In this document: positions 29,586-39,146 of the stretch, piece by piece
How the letters are laid out: each line of letters begins with the position of its first letter
Numbering within the stretch: the first letter of the stretch is position 1
Source of the DNA: Prorocentrum cordatum
Taxonomy: Eukaryota; Sar; Dinophyceae; Prorocentrales; Prorocentraceae
NCBI GenBank assembly: GCA_963575745.1
Contig: CAUYUJ010000174.1
Coordinates: 34,079-98,078, forward strand
Direction of reading: 5' to 3'
Length of the DNA stretch: 64,000 nt
Position numbers and translations under genes: made by a program
Notes under the pieces: generated by a model
Told to the model about the DNA's origin: nothing
Database searches by the model: none
What the model saw: the letters and a program-made list of their open reading frames with translations, nothing else

Positions 29586-29752
29586 TTCATCGGGGGCGCG
29601 CAGACACGGATTAGCGATCCATGGATTTGGCGCGCGGCCGCCTGATCCATGGATCGGGGGAGGTGCCCTCCGCAAAATGCGGCCGGTGCCGCCTCGCTCG
29701 GCGGCGGGAATCCGCGATTCCCCATGGAAACGGGACCCGTCGCTAATCCACG
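29586..29752. mobile_element. Family J inverted-repeat element, copy 2
   Basis: Starts GGGGGCGCGCAGACACGGAT and ends GTCGCTAATCCACGCCCCC, with GCGATCCATGG near the left and CCCATGGAAACGGGACCCG near the right end. Longer than copy 1 by about 30 bp. Confidence 0.65.
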
Positions 29753-30359
29753 CCCCCTTGATCCATGTTTGCGATCGCCTGATCTCAGTAGTGCGCAGAA
29801 GGACACTCTGGTGCTGCAGGCCTCGGACGAAGGTTAGCGAGCACGCATGCCACGTCTATCGGTCAAGGCCCTCCCCTCCCCCCGATGTTCAAAGTTGGCG
29901 GTGGGCCTGGTGAGTTGCACTTCGACCGCAGTCTCCCCCGCGCGTGCCAACTTTGAGCTTGGGGGAGCGGGGGAAAGTCCGCTAATTGTTTCCCCCTACC
30001 GACTGTGCCGATGTTGGAGGCGCACGTCCGACGCGAGCATGTAGTACACAAATCTTCTGGCAAGTGTATCGTTTCCCGTGCGGCCTGGCCAGGATGCGCT
30101 CGCCACCGAGCTCATACTACAAGATTTCTGACCGTGCGCGTCGCCATTGTGAGCGTTCTTTTTATTCGGCGTTTCGGCATTGGGCGAAATGGGGGGGAGT
30201 GGGGGGGGGTCTGGCTCCGGACCTCGGCTTAACGCGGCTGTTTGGGACCGTGCGTCCTCTGGGGGAGACCCCACCTTCTCGCCAGAAACAGCCGAGGATC
30301 TACTCCACGGAGGGGGGGGGGGAGAGGGGGGGTGCGAGGGCCCGCGCCGATCGGCAAAG
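29753..30359. other. Intron 2 spacer, no gene recognised
   Basis: No domain-like frame. A short inverted pair (CCCAAAGTTGGC-type near 29890 and GCCAACTTTGAGC near 29945) suggests another small decayed element. Confidence 0.4.
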
Positions 30360-30730
30360 CAATGAATCAGCGCTGGACAAACCTCCCTTTAGTAAACCTC
30401 CCCTTAGTGAAAACGACCTGGGGCCGAAATCGAAGGACCTGGACCCGCGAAAAGGACGGCCGCGACGCCCTCTCGCGAACCGAGAACGGCCAATTCCTCA
30501 ATCGACGTGTCAGGGTAGGAGGTCTGTCCACCTCCGATTAATAAGCGTCGGGGGCGTCACCCCCGCCGACAGCCCCACATCGACCCCCGTCGCGGGCAGC
30601 CACCGCGCGCCGAAGGCGCTACGACCCCCGTCGCGGCGCGACGACGAGGCGAGGCTGACCCCCGTCGGGGGGGGGTACCCCCCCGCGCTTACTGAGTAAC
30701 CCAGAGTATGTATCCCGTTCCTAGACATGC
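30360..30730 (+). repeat. Family C plus GTCGGGGGCGTC unit, composite repeat copy 2
   Basis: Nearly identical to 26142-26512 over about 370 bp, including CTGGACAAACCTCCC, GAGGTCTGTCCACCTCC, GCGTCGGGGGCGTCACC and GTTCCTAGACATGCCCG. The high identity suggests recent duplication or transposition as one unit. Confidence 0.8.
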
Positions 30731-30917
30731 CCGAGCAGGGCCCCGAGCTTTCCCCCTGCAGGTGCGCGGGCCAGAACTGTCGACCCTGCAGGGCCGACGC
30801 ACTTACAGGTTGCATCAGCACGTACGTTTGGGCGGTGCCGACGCCGTGCCCGCGCCTGCGCTCGGGAACCTCTGCTCTCGACGCGTCGCGGCGGCGGCCC
30901 CGGCGACGCGCCACACG

Positions 30918-30991
30918 CCTCCTCCTCCTCCTCCTCCTCCTCCTCCTCCTCCTCCTCCTCCTCCTCCTCCTCCTCCCTCCTCCTCCTCTGC
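30918..30991 (-). repeat. (TCC)n microsatellite
   Basis: About 70 bp of TCC repeats. Confidence 0.95.
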
Positions 30992-31126
30992 GAGCGGATG
31001 CTGAAGCAGCGCGCCACTCGGCTCCGCGGGACGGGCGGCGGGACAGGGCTCTCGGGACGTGGACCGGGCGCTCCCAAGTTCGAGATCGACGGGTCGGATC
31101 GGCGATCGAAACGAGGCGGATCTGAA

Positions 31127-31287
31127 GGGGCCCCGGGACACACAAAAAAATACACACAAAATAAATGATTCCCCATATTTTCCTATATGTTCTGGGTTTC
31201 TGTCTTCCCCCCCCACTTCCCATACCTTCCCATATTTTCCGAGGAATCGAGGATTAAATGTGTCTGTGTGCTTTTTCCTCCCCTGAG
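31127..31287 (+). repeat. Family B AT-rich dispersed repeat, copy 2
   Basis: Same structure as 23002-23160 with over 85 percent identity by eye (GGGACACACAAAAAAATACA ... AATGTGTCTGTGTGCTTTTT). Confidence 0.85.
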
Positions 31288-31382
31288 GATCGGCGGAGCG
31301 GCGGAACTCGGCGGCCGCGTCGGGAGCAGTCGAGGCGGCGGACAAATCGGCAGGCCAGCATATGCCTCCCATGGGAACATGG

Positions 31383-31570
31383 GAATCTGAAGCGGAATCC
31401 GGAGTCGAACCGAAACGGAATCGGAGATCATCGAAACCGAACCGAATCGGAATCGAATCGAATCGGAATCGGAAATCATCGAAATCGGAGTCTAGAACGG
31501 AATCCGAAGTCGAATCGGATCGGAATTGGAAACCATTGAGATCGAATCGGATCGACTCGGAGGACTCGAA
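31383..31570 (+). repeat. Hexamer satellite AATCGG/AAACGG
   Basis: Degenerate tandem AATCGG, AATCGA and ATCGAA units over about 185 bp. Confidence 0.85.
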
Positions 31571-32118
31571 ACGAGCCCCAACGCGGACGCCTGGAGACAG
31601 GGCCGCGTGCGGCGTGCCCCGCCGGAGCGTGGTGGGCCAGCGTCGGCGGCGCCGCACGCCGCGCAGGAGTTCCCGACCGCAGCAGCTCGCACGGCCTCCT
31701 CTTAAAGGAAGACACAGCGGAGGCCAGTGCACAACAGACCTTCCACAAGAAACCCAACCCTGAGACCCCAGGTCGCCCACTGGTCTTTGTCGTGGACACG
31801 TCGCGCTCTCCACCGCAAAACCACCGAGACCAAAGCATCCCAGCGCACCCTGGAGGCGAGTAGAGTGCTTCTCGGCGTGGGCCCCCGATGTAAGCCCTGC
31901 CTGCATCAACACACGCGTTCCTCGGAGGTCCGCCCCGAGTCCTTGAATCGGCCCCAGGCCCCCGACGTCGTGACTTTGTCGCGCCGACCCCCAATCGGCG
32001 GCGAGCGAAGGGGGTGCGGGGGAAGTGAGAAGGAGAAGGCCTTCTCGGAAGGCGGCGGGACGACTCAGAAGCCCTCGCGCCTTCCGAGAAGCTTTTGCCT
32101 GTCTTCCTGGAAGGATTG
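31571..32118. other. Intron 2 spacer, no gene recognised
   Basis: The minus frame here is long (to 31912) but has no domain and runs into family B. Ends with CTTCTCGGAAGGC-type palindromes (32038-32110) that recur at 32670 and 37715. Confidence 0.4.
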
Positions 32119-32325
32119 GTCGGGGATCCTCTGACCCGGGTCAATCCAGACCCGGGTCAGTCAGGCCTTACAGAATCCTGCAGGATCCTGCAAGATCCTG
32201 CACACAAACCCGGGTCAATGCGAAGGATCCTGCAGGATCCCGCGGGACCCTGCACCCAGACCCGGGTCAATGCGACCCTGGCCCTGCAGGATCCTGCAAG
32301 ATCGGGCGCTCTGGCTGACCCCCGT
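32119..32325. repeat. Nested short palindromes ACCCGGGT and GATCCTGCAGGATC
   Basis: GACCCGGGTC occurs three times, and ACCCGGGTC once more with a changed first base. The 14-bp palindrome GATCCTGCAGGATC and shorter variants lie between, forming an imperfect tandem of about 70 bp. Confidence 0.75.
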
Positions 32326-32366
32326 TTGCATGGACCCCCGTCTCAAATCTCCCGTCAGGGCAGTTT

Positions 32367-32422
32367 TCCTCCTCCTCCTCCTCCTCCTCCTCCTCCTCCT
32401 CCTCCTCCTCCTCCTCCTCCTC

Positions 32423-32453
<31 letters not shown>

Positions 32454-32646
32454 TCCTCTCTCCCTCCTCCTCCTCCTCCTCCTCCTCCTCCTCCTCCTCC
32501 TCCTCTCCTCCTCCTCCTCCTCCTCCTCCTCCTCCTCCTCCTCCTCCTCCTCCCTCCTCCTCCTCCTCCCTCCTCCTCCTCCTCCTCCTCCCTCCTCCTC
32601 CTCCTCCTCCCTCCTCTTCCTCCTCCTCCCTCCTCCTCCTCCTCCG
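32367..32646 (-). repeat. (TCC)n microsatellite
   Basis: About 280 bp, one of the longer TCC arrays, with C-run slips. Confidence 0.95.
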
Positions 32647-32895
32647 TCTCTTGAGCCCCGACTTGAGAAACCTCTCAGAAGGCCGGGGGACCTCCGAGCC
32701 TTCTGAGGAGGCCCGCCCCTTCTCACCTCCCCCCCCCCCGCTCGCCGCCGACCCAGGAGAGGTCCGGACCCCTCTCCCCCGGACCGGCCCCTCGTCCCGA
32801 CTAATTCTAGGTCGGGCCTGTGCCCCCACAGGGGGACTCTGGGCGAAGAGTGCGAAGAATCAAGAGTAGAGTCGGGGACTGGTCTCAAGGAGCCC

Positions 32896-33042
32896 AAAAG
32901 AAGGAACGAGGCCCCTGTTTTCCACAAGCTGAACGTCGACTTCCGATCGCAAACAGAAGGAAAGCCTGAGGCAGGCTGCGAAACACCTAAGGAACGCGGA
33001 GCCCCTCCCCAACGAAAAGGGTTCCTACTTCAGGGCCCCGAC
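32896..33042 (-). mobile_element. Family G MITE-like element, copy 2
   Basis: AAGGAACGAGGCCCCTGTTT ... GGGTTCCTACTTCAGGGCCC CGACT is the reverse orientation of 7025-7199. The left inverted terminus is lost. Confidence 0.65.
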
Positions 33043-33343
33043 TGTACACCAACAATATTCAAACATAGACAGAGATACTCAACGAATGCTCCACAGACTT
33101 TGAAGGTCGCTGGGGGGGCAGCGTTGCTTCCAGGGCCAGATCCCGTGCGCTCGGCGGGCGTGCTGGATCGGTCAGCAGCAATCCTTGCAGCCGCCCTTCG
33201 CGAGAAGCTCTGATTTACGGTCTGCTCTAGCCGGCGATTGGGCTGCTCGTGCTTGATCATGGCCTCTCTCCCGCCGCCCCAGAAACACACATCGCGTTTT
33301 GCTGCCCCTCGGCGAGCGTCGACCCAGACTATCGTTTGACTAT

Positions 33344-33604
33344 GTTTGGATATTCCTCCTGCAGAGGGACAGGCCCTTTGTGGACCCCGGAAGCGGCAGG
33401 GCCGATTTTTCACCATTTCCAATAACATGTCCCTTGAAAATGGAAACGGCAAAAAAGACGGCGACTGGAAACGGCAAAAAAACGGCTCCAGGATTGGAGC
33501 CGGAACCGGTCAAAAAACGGCGACGGCACCGGTTAAAAAACGGTGTCGGAACCGGCCCAAAAAACGGCAAAACGGAAACGGTAAAAAAACGGCCCTGCCA
33601 TTAC
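33344..33604 (+). mobile_element. Family D MITE-like element beside a family A end, copy 1
   Basis: A family A right end (TTCCTCCTGCAGAGGGACAG at 33353) is followed directly by family D at 33373. Family D starts CTTTGTGGACCCCGGAAGCG and consists of many AAACGGCAAAAAAACGGC-like and GGAACCGGTC units. It ends near CGGCCCTGCCATTACGG with a damaged right terminus. Confidence 0.65.
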
Positions 33605-33729
33605 GGAGCCGAGGCCCGGCGCGGGGGCCTCCGCGGCGGCGGGAGAAGCGGCCGCGCTGCCTCCGCAGCGCGAGGGGGGGCCTGGGGCGCCGAGCCGCCC
33701 CCCCGCCAGCCACTGGCGCGCACGGAGCG

Positions 33730-33895
33730 AGGAGGAGGAGGAGGAGGAGGAGGAGGAGGAGCGCCAGGAGGAGGAGGAGGAGGAGGAGGAGGAGGAGGAG
33801 GAGCGCCAGGAGGAGGAGGAGGAGGAGGAGGAGGGAGGAGGAGAGGGGAGAGGGGGAGGAGGAGGGGGAGGAGGAGGAGGAGGAGGAGGAGGAGC
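33730..33895 (+). repeat. (GGA)n microsatellite
   Basis: GGA array containing two GCGCCA interruptions 61 bp apart, so part of it was duplicated. Confidence 0.94.
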
Positions 33896-34148
33896 GCCAG
33901 CCTTCGGTCGGGCGTGTCCCCCCACATGGGGATTGCGGACGATATTATCATTAGGGGATCGAAGAATGACACAGACATAAAAACTCGGAGGTCCGCGCGG
34001 ATTTCTCGGATCGGCGCCAGAGGCGCCGCCAGGGGGGTCCGACTGAGCCGGATTCGCCCAGATGAGGCCGGTGATCGGCCGCAAAAATGCCAGCGCCGAT
34101 ACAGAATTTAACCTCCCAGGAGTTGCATCCTAGCCTAAGGCTATGGCA

Positions 34149-34201
34149 AAACTAGAGGACCGCATCGGAGAACCAAAACTAGAGGACCGCATCGGAGAAC
34201 C
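34149..34201 (+). repeat. Tandem pair of a 27-bp unit
   Basis: AAACTAGAGGACCGCATCGG plus AGAACC occurs twice in a row with no change. Confidence 0.85.
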
Positions 34202-34448
34202 CCCTGTGAGAACGAGCTACGGCAACCAGGGAAATGAGGCACCAACTGGCCTTTGCTGTTCGAGTTCGCAGGCATCTCCGCAACTTGGGAGGGGAAACGA
34301 ACCTACCATTAGCTCGGAATTTGCAGCGGGGGTGCCATTTCCTGTGCAAGATCCGGTTGTGTCTGCGACAAGGGCATCCTTCGGTGCCCGGCTTTCGGGG
34401 GGCGCGCGGGAGTGGGATCACCCCCTGGCATGCAGTGGCTACGGTTAG

Positions 34449-34608
34449 GTCGGGCATGTCCTCCGAAGGGCGGATTCCCGAAGAGAAACTAAGACAAAAA
34501 AAACCGTACCAAAAAATCAAAAAATGGCCAAACATAGTCGAGACATCGTCCCACCACTATTTGTTGACTATTTCTGAATACCCCTCCTATAGAAGAGGCG
34601 TGACCGAC
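34449..34608 (+). mobile_element. Family A MITE-like element
   Basis: 160 bp. Left end GTCGGGCATGTCCTCCGAAG, right end CCCCTCCTATAGAAGAGGCG then TGACCGAC; these are inverted with several mismatches. Interior has CATCGTCCCACCACTATTTG, shared in part with the other copies. Confidence 0.68.
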
Positions 34609-34753
34609 TTGAGGCTACCGGCGCATCGCGTGCGGCGATCGGCGAGCCGCGCGCGCGGGATGCCGCCCTGGCCCAGGCCCGTGCTCCAGGACCCGCGGGA
34701 CCCGAGAGCGGATCCTGGACACCTGGGACTGCTGAACAAAGGCGGGGCCGCCT

Positions 34754-34934
34754 CCTCCCTCCTCCCTCCTCCTCCCTCTTCCCTCTCCTCCTCCTCCTCC
34801 TCCTCCTCCTCCTCCTCCTCCTCCTCCTCCTCTCCTCCTCCTCACCCTCGATCCTCCTCCTCCTCTCCTCCTCCTCCTCCTCCTCCTCCTCCTCCTCCTC
34901 CTCCTCCTCCTCCCCCTCCTCCTCCTCCTCCGCC
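34754..34934 (-). repeat. (TCC)n microsatellite
   Basis: About 180 bp of TCC repeats. Confidence 0.95.
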
Positions 34935-35060
34935 GTACCCCGTGCCGGCCCGCTGGGACGGGCGCCCCTCCTCCCCAGGTGGCCCGTCTGCGCGCGGCCT
35001 GCCGCGGGCCCGGCAGGAGGCGGTGTCAGGGTGGGGAGCGTTGGCCGGGCCCTCTCCGTA

Positions 35061-35223
35061 GGAGGGCGCCAACTATACACCAACACCGATCCTGGCCAGG
35101 ACCACCCTGGGCCCAGGATCGGTGTATACGCCCTCCTGCCTGGGGCAGGAAGGCACATACACCAATCCTGGGCGCAGAATTGGCCTGGCCAAGATCGGTG
35201 TAGGTGTATAGTTGGTGCCCTCC
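35061..35223. mobile_element. Family P MITE-like element with ~40-bp inverted ends
   Basis: The left end GGAGGGCGCCAACTATACAC and right end GTGTATAGTTGGTGCCCTCC are inverted over about 40 bp with roughly four mismatches. The core holds two further inverted blocks (CCCAGGATCGGTGTAT and ACACCAATCCTGGG). 163 bp, within FZR intron 2. No coding capacity. Confidence 0.78.
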
Positions 35224-35532
35224 GATCTCCGCTCCAGCCTTGGGAGGGGAAGCGGGGCGGAGCGTTATGTTCCAGTCTACTGCAGCCTGAACCACCAGAA
35301 GGAGTCTCGAGCACCAAGAGAGTGCCGAAACTCGAGGGTTGTCGCGCGTCGGGCCCTGGGGGGCACTCGTTGGACACTGTTGCGACACTGTTTCGATACT
35401 TTCCCAGGTGCTCGAAATTGATTCTGGGATGTGATCCTTAAGTACAATGAGGGCACCAGAAGCGGAAAGGGGGCTACCTGGACACAGCCGGAGGTCCAGG
35501 GAGGAGGTGAGCATTTATCTTGCCGCCCAGGC

Positions 35533-35709
35533 CTCCCCCTTGTTCGTGCCCACGGCCAGGTGGGTGCCGCGCTGGATCCAGCTGACCGAAGTGACCATGT
35601 CGTCGGCGCCAAGGTCGCACAGCTTGTTCACCCGTCCAGTGTGGCCACTCCACAGGTAGACCTCGCTGTGCAGCCCGACGGACAACACGTTCGATGACGA
35701 CCAGTCTAC
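35533..35709 (-). CDS. FZR: CDH1/FZR WD40 protein, exon 2
   Basis: A 59-codon exon reading VDWSSSNVLSVGLHSEVYLW to GTHLAVGTNKGE. It is a clear match to the first WD40 blade of Fizzy-related/CDH1 (NLVDWSS-NVL-VGL---VYLW, then a SVTSV-W--RG--LAVGT-KG pattern). The acceptor is CTCCAAG. The donor is GC (GGGGAG|GCCTGG). It joins exon 1 (DDFYLNL) and exon 3 (VQIWD) in frame. The acidic and hydrophobic positions of the blade are intact, so nothing suggests a pseudogene. Confidence 0.95.
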
Positions 35710-36001
35710 CTTGGAGGCGCGCATAACCCACACATCCTCGCGTCGTGACACAAATCACGGCCGAAAGCTCTTGGCGTTTTCCGGGCTCCAGGGGGCCTCA
35801 CCAGGCTCCAGGACCGTCAAAGAACGACTCCAGGGAAGAGCGCTGAGAAATACCCATTGGAAAACCAGTCTCAGGGATGGGGTAGAGACCTCGGAGGTCC
35901 GCGTCGTCAGTGGCTCTGGGAAGAAGGCTGGGTGAAGGAGGCCGCCTTCTGACCATACTCACACGGTGCAGGGACGCGTGGCTCCCCAGGGGCCGAGGGG
36001 A
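35710..36001. other. FZR intron 1, right part
   Basis: 550-nt intron between exons 1 and 2 (35710-36259). Nothing is recognised except CCGGGCTCCAGGGGGCCTCA, resembling family I sequence at 45520. Confidence 0.5.
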
Positions 36002-36078
36002 GAAGGAGGAGGAGGAGGAGGGGGAGGAGGAGGAGGAGGAGGAGGAGGAGGAGGAGGACGAGGAGGAGGAGGGAGGAG
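36002..36078 (+). repeat. (GGA)n array in FZR intron 1
   Basis: About 75 bp of GGA repeat, facing the opposite-strand array at 36161-36249, so the intron could fold into a hairpin. Confidence 0.94.
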
Positions 36079-36160
36079 AACGACCTTCTGAGAAGGCCCC
36101 TGCCGAGGCCCCCGCCCTCGCCGTCGTCCTTTTTTGCGTGCCGACCTTGGTTCACACTGG

Positions 36161-36249
36161 TCCTCCTCCTCCTCCTCCTCCTCCTCCTCCACCTCCTCCT
36201 CCTCCTCCTCCTCCTCCTCCTCCTCCTCCTCCTCCTGCTCCTCCTCATC
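36161..36249 (-). repeat. (TCC)n array in FZR intron 1
   Basis: About 90 bp of TCC repeat starting 11 bp beyond the exon 1 donor in gene sense. Confidence 0.94.
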
Positions 36250-36259
36250 CCCCTGCGAC

Positions 36260-36367
36260 CAGGTTCAGGTAGAAGTCGTCCTGAAGCTGGGGCGCGTCCA
36301 GCACCTTGAAGGGCACCTTGGCGATCTTGCGGAGCGCCTTGCGCGGGGTGCTCAGGAGGTCCTGGCT
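36260..36367 (-). CDS. FZR: CDH1/FZR WD40 protein, exon 1 of those found
   Basis: A 36-codon, phase-0 exon reading SQDLLSTPRKALRKIAKVPF and KVLDAPQLQDDFYLNL. The string K-I-PFKVLDAP-L-DDFYLNLVDWSS is diagnostic for CDH1/FZR rather than CDC20 (which has NDYYLNL). The acceptor is CTTCCAG and the donor GTCGCA. It encodes the end of the N-terminal arm that leads into the propeller. The upstream exons with the C-box (DR-x-IP-x-R) must lie to the right (above 36.4 kb) but could not be identified. Confidence 0.95.
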
Positions 36368-36530
36368 CTGGAAGGGGACCGGGGACATGGACCGGAGGGT
36401 TCCAGAGGGGGGTTCTGAGGAGGGGGGGTTCCAGAGAGCCCCCCCTGGCCAGGGACCTCGGAACCTCGTCAAGATAGGGGGTGCGAAGCCCCTGGGGGGC
36501 CCCTGCCGGAAAACCCCCTCCCCAAAAATC

Positions 36531-36697
36531 GGCATTGGACAAACCTCCCTTTGGCAAACCTCCCCTTAGCGAAAACGGCCTGGGACCGAAACCAGCGGAC
36601 CTGGACCCGCAAAAGTGACGGCCGCGACGCCCCTTCGCGAACCGAAAAGGGCCAAGCCGCCAATCGACGTGTCAGGGTAGGAGGTCTGCCCACCCCC
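36531..36697 (+). mobile_element. Family C MITE-like element
   Basis: TTGGACAAACCTCCCTTTGG ... GTAGGAGGTCTGCCCACCCC, with the usual CGCGAACCGAAAAGGGCC-like middle. Confidence 0.75.
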
Positions 36698-36868
36698 GAA
36701 GCAAAAACCCTGTGGAACCCTCCGGATGGAGAACGCGTCGCTCTGCGAGAGCTGCGGCTCGGACCGGAACCGGAACAGGTTCTTGCCCTCCGGAGTCCTC
36801 GCCCGGCCCTCGCCGCCTGGCGGTGCGCCAAGAAGGCTGGGATGGGGCATGTCCTCCTACGGGCGCTT

Positions 36869-37108
36869 TGTGGGGCACGGAAACGGCAGGGCCGTTTTTT
36901 CACCGTTTCCAAAAAAATGCCCCTTGAAAACGGAAACGGCAAAAAAACGGCGACCGGAAACGGCAAAAAAACGGCTCCAGGATCGGAACCGGAGCCGGAA
37001 CCGGTCAAAAAACGGCGACGGGACCGGTAAAAAAACGGCGTCAGAACCGGCAAAAAAACGGCAAAACGGAACCGGTAAAAAGACGGCCCTGCCGTTTCCA
37101 GGGCCCAC
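36869..37108 (+). mobile_element. Family D MITE-like element with 8-bp target duplication, copy 2
   Basis: About 240 bp. Left end CTTTGTGGGGCACGGAAACG, right end GTTTCCAGGGCCCACTAAG, inverted. The flanks TACGGGCG and TACAGGCG form an 8-bp target-site duplication with one mismatch. The interior is made of AAAAAACGGC, GGAACCGG and AAACGGCAAAAA units. Eight-bp duplications occur for example with hAT transposases. No transposase is encoded. Confidence 0.75.
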
Positions 37109-37198
37109 TAAGTACAGGCGGCTTCCGAAAGAGAACTCAAAACATCGTCAAAGAATTGGCAGACATGGCTAGACGAGCGCGTTCCACAACTTGCAGAG

Positions 37199-37379
37199 TA
37201 CTCCAGATTTCGTAATAAAAGGGAGGGGGTCTGGACCCTCCAAGACAGGCCATTTCAGACCTCCCCCGTGGGAAAACCATCCAAAACATCGTCCCCAGAC
37301 CCCCCAGGCCCTCCAAGATAGGCTGGAAGAGACTCCCCCGAAATGAGACCCCCCTCCCTTTATTACGAAATCTGGAGTA
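37199..37379. mobile_element. Family Q MITE-like element
   Basis: TACTCCAGATTTCGTAATAA at the left is the reverse complement of TTATTACGAAATCTGGAGTA at the right. The inverted ends extend to about 33 bp (including GGGAGGGGGTCT). 181 bp, non-coding. Confidence 0.8.
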
Positions 37380-37599
37380 TCTACTCGCAAGTGGCCTGGA
37401 TCCGACGCGGGGGCGATAAATTACATCGAAGCGGACATGTGTTTTTGTTTTCGGACACTTGCGAGCATGCACTTTGCGAGTAGTGGAGCGCGCTCGGTGA
37501 ATAGCCCAAAGAGCACGACTACTCGTCCCCAGGCCATTTTGACAATGCTGGGAGGCTCCTCCTGTAGAGAGAGACATGCCCGACTTCTCAGCCTGGCGG

Positions 37600-38455
37600 T
37601 GCGCCAAAAGGGGGCTCGGCGATCGAGGTTTGCATTACCAAAGCCCTGCTCACGGCTCCACCTCGCGAGGGGTCAGGGGGGGCTCGGACACAAGCCGGCG
37701 TCGAGCTAGGGGGGAAAATGAGAGAAGGCCCTCTCAGGAGGCGGCGGGGCTTCTCGGAAGCCATCAGGCCTTCTTTCGGAGGTCGGAAAGGGGCGTGGCG
37801 TAATGGGGTATGGTGCCAATCGTGAACATGGCGATGCTATATACGATAGATAACATCGCCTGATTCCCCTTTTAAATAACAGTAGCACCACACCCCTTTA
37901 CACCAAACCCCTTTCCTACTTCCAAACTTTTGAGAGGTCTTCTGCGTTTTCCGGGAAGGCTTGGAAAACTTCTGAGACGGCCGGGTGCTTCCGAGCCTTC
38001 CGAGAAGGCCCGCCCCCCCCCACTTCCCTTCCAGGTCTGGCCGCCGAAATACACACAAGTCCAAGGATTCCCTGCATGATGCTAGATGTTCTCGATGTTC
38101 GTCTTCCCCTCCACTTCCCATATCTTCCGCACTTTCCTAGGCATCGGCGCCGAGAGAGTCTCTGGAGGCAGAGCTCCTGTCCATGCACCGTCCTGTTGGC
38201 GTCCAGAGCTGGAAGGCTACAGAGGAGGCATGGACGAAGCTCCGACCGCCGCGGGGACGCGAGGCGGGGGGGGGGCTATCCAGGAAGCGGACAGGCAGGG
38301 GGCCGCTCGGATGCGAAGAGGCCTCTGATTGAGGGGGCCGCTCGGCTGCCGCAGGAGGAGGCCTCCGAGCCTCCGATGCGGGGGCCGCCTGTGAACGGGC
38401 GACGAACGGTAGAACATAATTATCCCAGTGCGACCCTACCTAGGAGTTGGAGCAT
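37600..38455. other. Spacer of decayed repeats, no gene recognised
   Basis: Holds CTTCTCGGAAGCC-type palindromes (37700-37790 and 37975-38010) and a diverged family B piece (TTCGTCTTCCCCTCCACTTC, 38097-38140). Confidence 0.45.
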
Positions 38456-38460
38456 CTAGG

Positions 38461-38662
38461 AAAACATAATCTACATATACACCGACAGCTACATTCACAT
38501 CTACACCTGCATCTACATCTACATCAACATCAACAGCGAGACTCACATCTACATCTACACCTACATATACACCTACACCTACAAATACATCTACATATAC
38601 ATATACATCTACACCTACATCCACATCTACACCTACACCTACATCTACATCGACATCTACAA
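38461..38662 (+). repeat. Hexamer satellite ACATCT/ACACCT
   Basis: About 200 bp of ACATCT, ACATAT and ACACCT units. Confidence 0.9.
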
Positions 38663-38779
38663 CTTCGCATTGGTGTTGCTTTTGCTTTGCGTTGCCTTGC
38701 CTGTGCTAATTTTGCTGTTGCTGTTGATGTTGCTTTGCGTTTGCTGTTGTCGGTGATTGATGTTGTGTTTGATGTGCCT

Positions 38780-39146
38780 GCTATGCTCTGCTATGCTATG
38801 ATATGATATGATATGCTGAGCTATGCTATGATATGCTATGCTATGATATGCTTGGCCATGCTATGCTATGTTATGCTGTGCTAATGCTGCGCTGCGCTAT
38901 GCTGCGCTGCGCTAAGCTAAGCTAAGGCGAGCTAAGATATGATAAGCTAAGTTAAGCTAAGCCAGGCTAGGCTAAGCCAAGCTAAGCTAAACAAAGCTAA
39001 GCCAGGCTAAGTCAAGCTAAGCTAAGCTAGGCTAGGCTAAGCTAAGCTAAGCTGAGCTAAGTTAAGCTAGGCTAAGCTAGGTTAGGTTAAGCTAAGCTAA
39101 GCTAAGCTAGGCTAAGCTAAGATGAGATAAGCAACGCTAAGCTAAG
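38780..39146 (+). repeat. Pentamer satellites ATGCT then AAGCT
   Basis: ATGCT/ATGAT units (38780-38900) pass gradually into AAGCT/AGGCT units (38901-39146), apparently one array that evolved in two blocks. Confidence 0.9.

Larger units (their letters stand above)
36846..37593 (+). mobile_element. Nested MITE composite: family A split by D and Q
   Basis: A family A left end (GGGGCATGTCCTCCTACGGG at 36846) is interrupted by family D (36869-37108) and resumes with TACAGGCGGCTTCCGAAAGA. It is interrupted again by family Q (37199-37379) and seems to end at CTCCTGTAGAGAGAGACATG, CCCGAC (37560-37592). The order of events would be A first, then D and Q. Confidence 0.6.

Noticed and set aside
31571-31912. 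Minus-strand frame upstream of family B copy 2, possible exon
   Set aside because: No family resemblance, and it runs through a hexamer satellite and family B.
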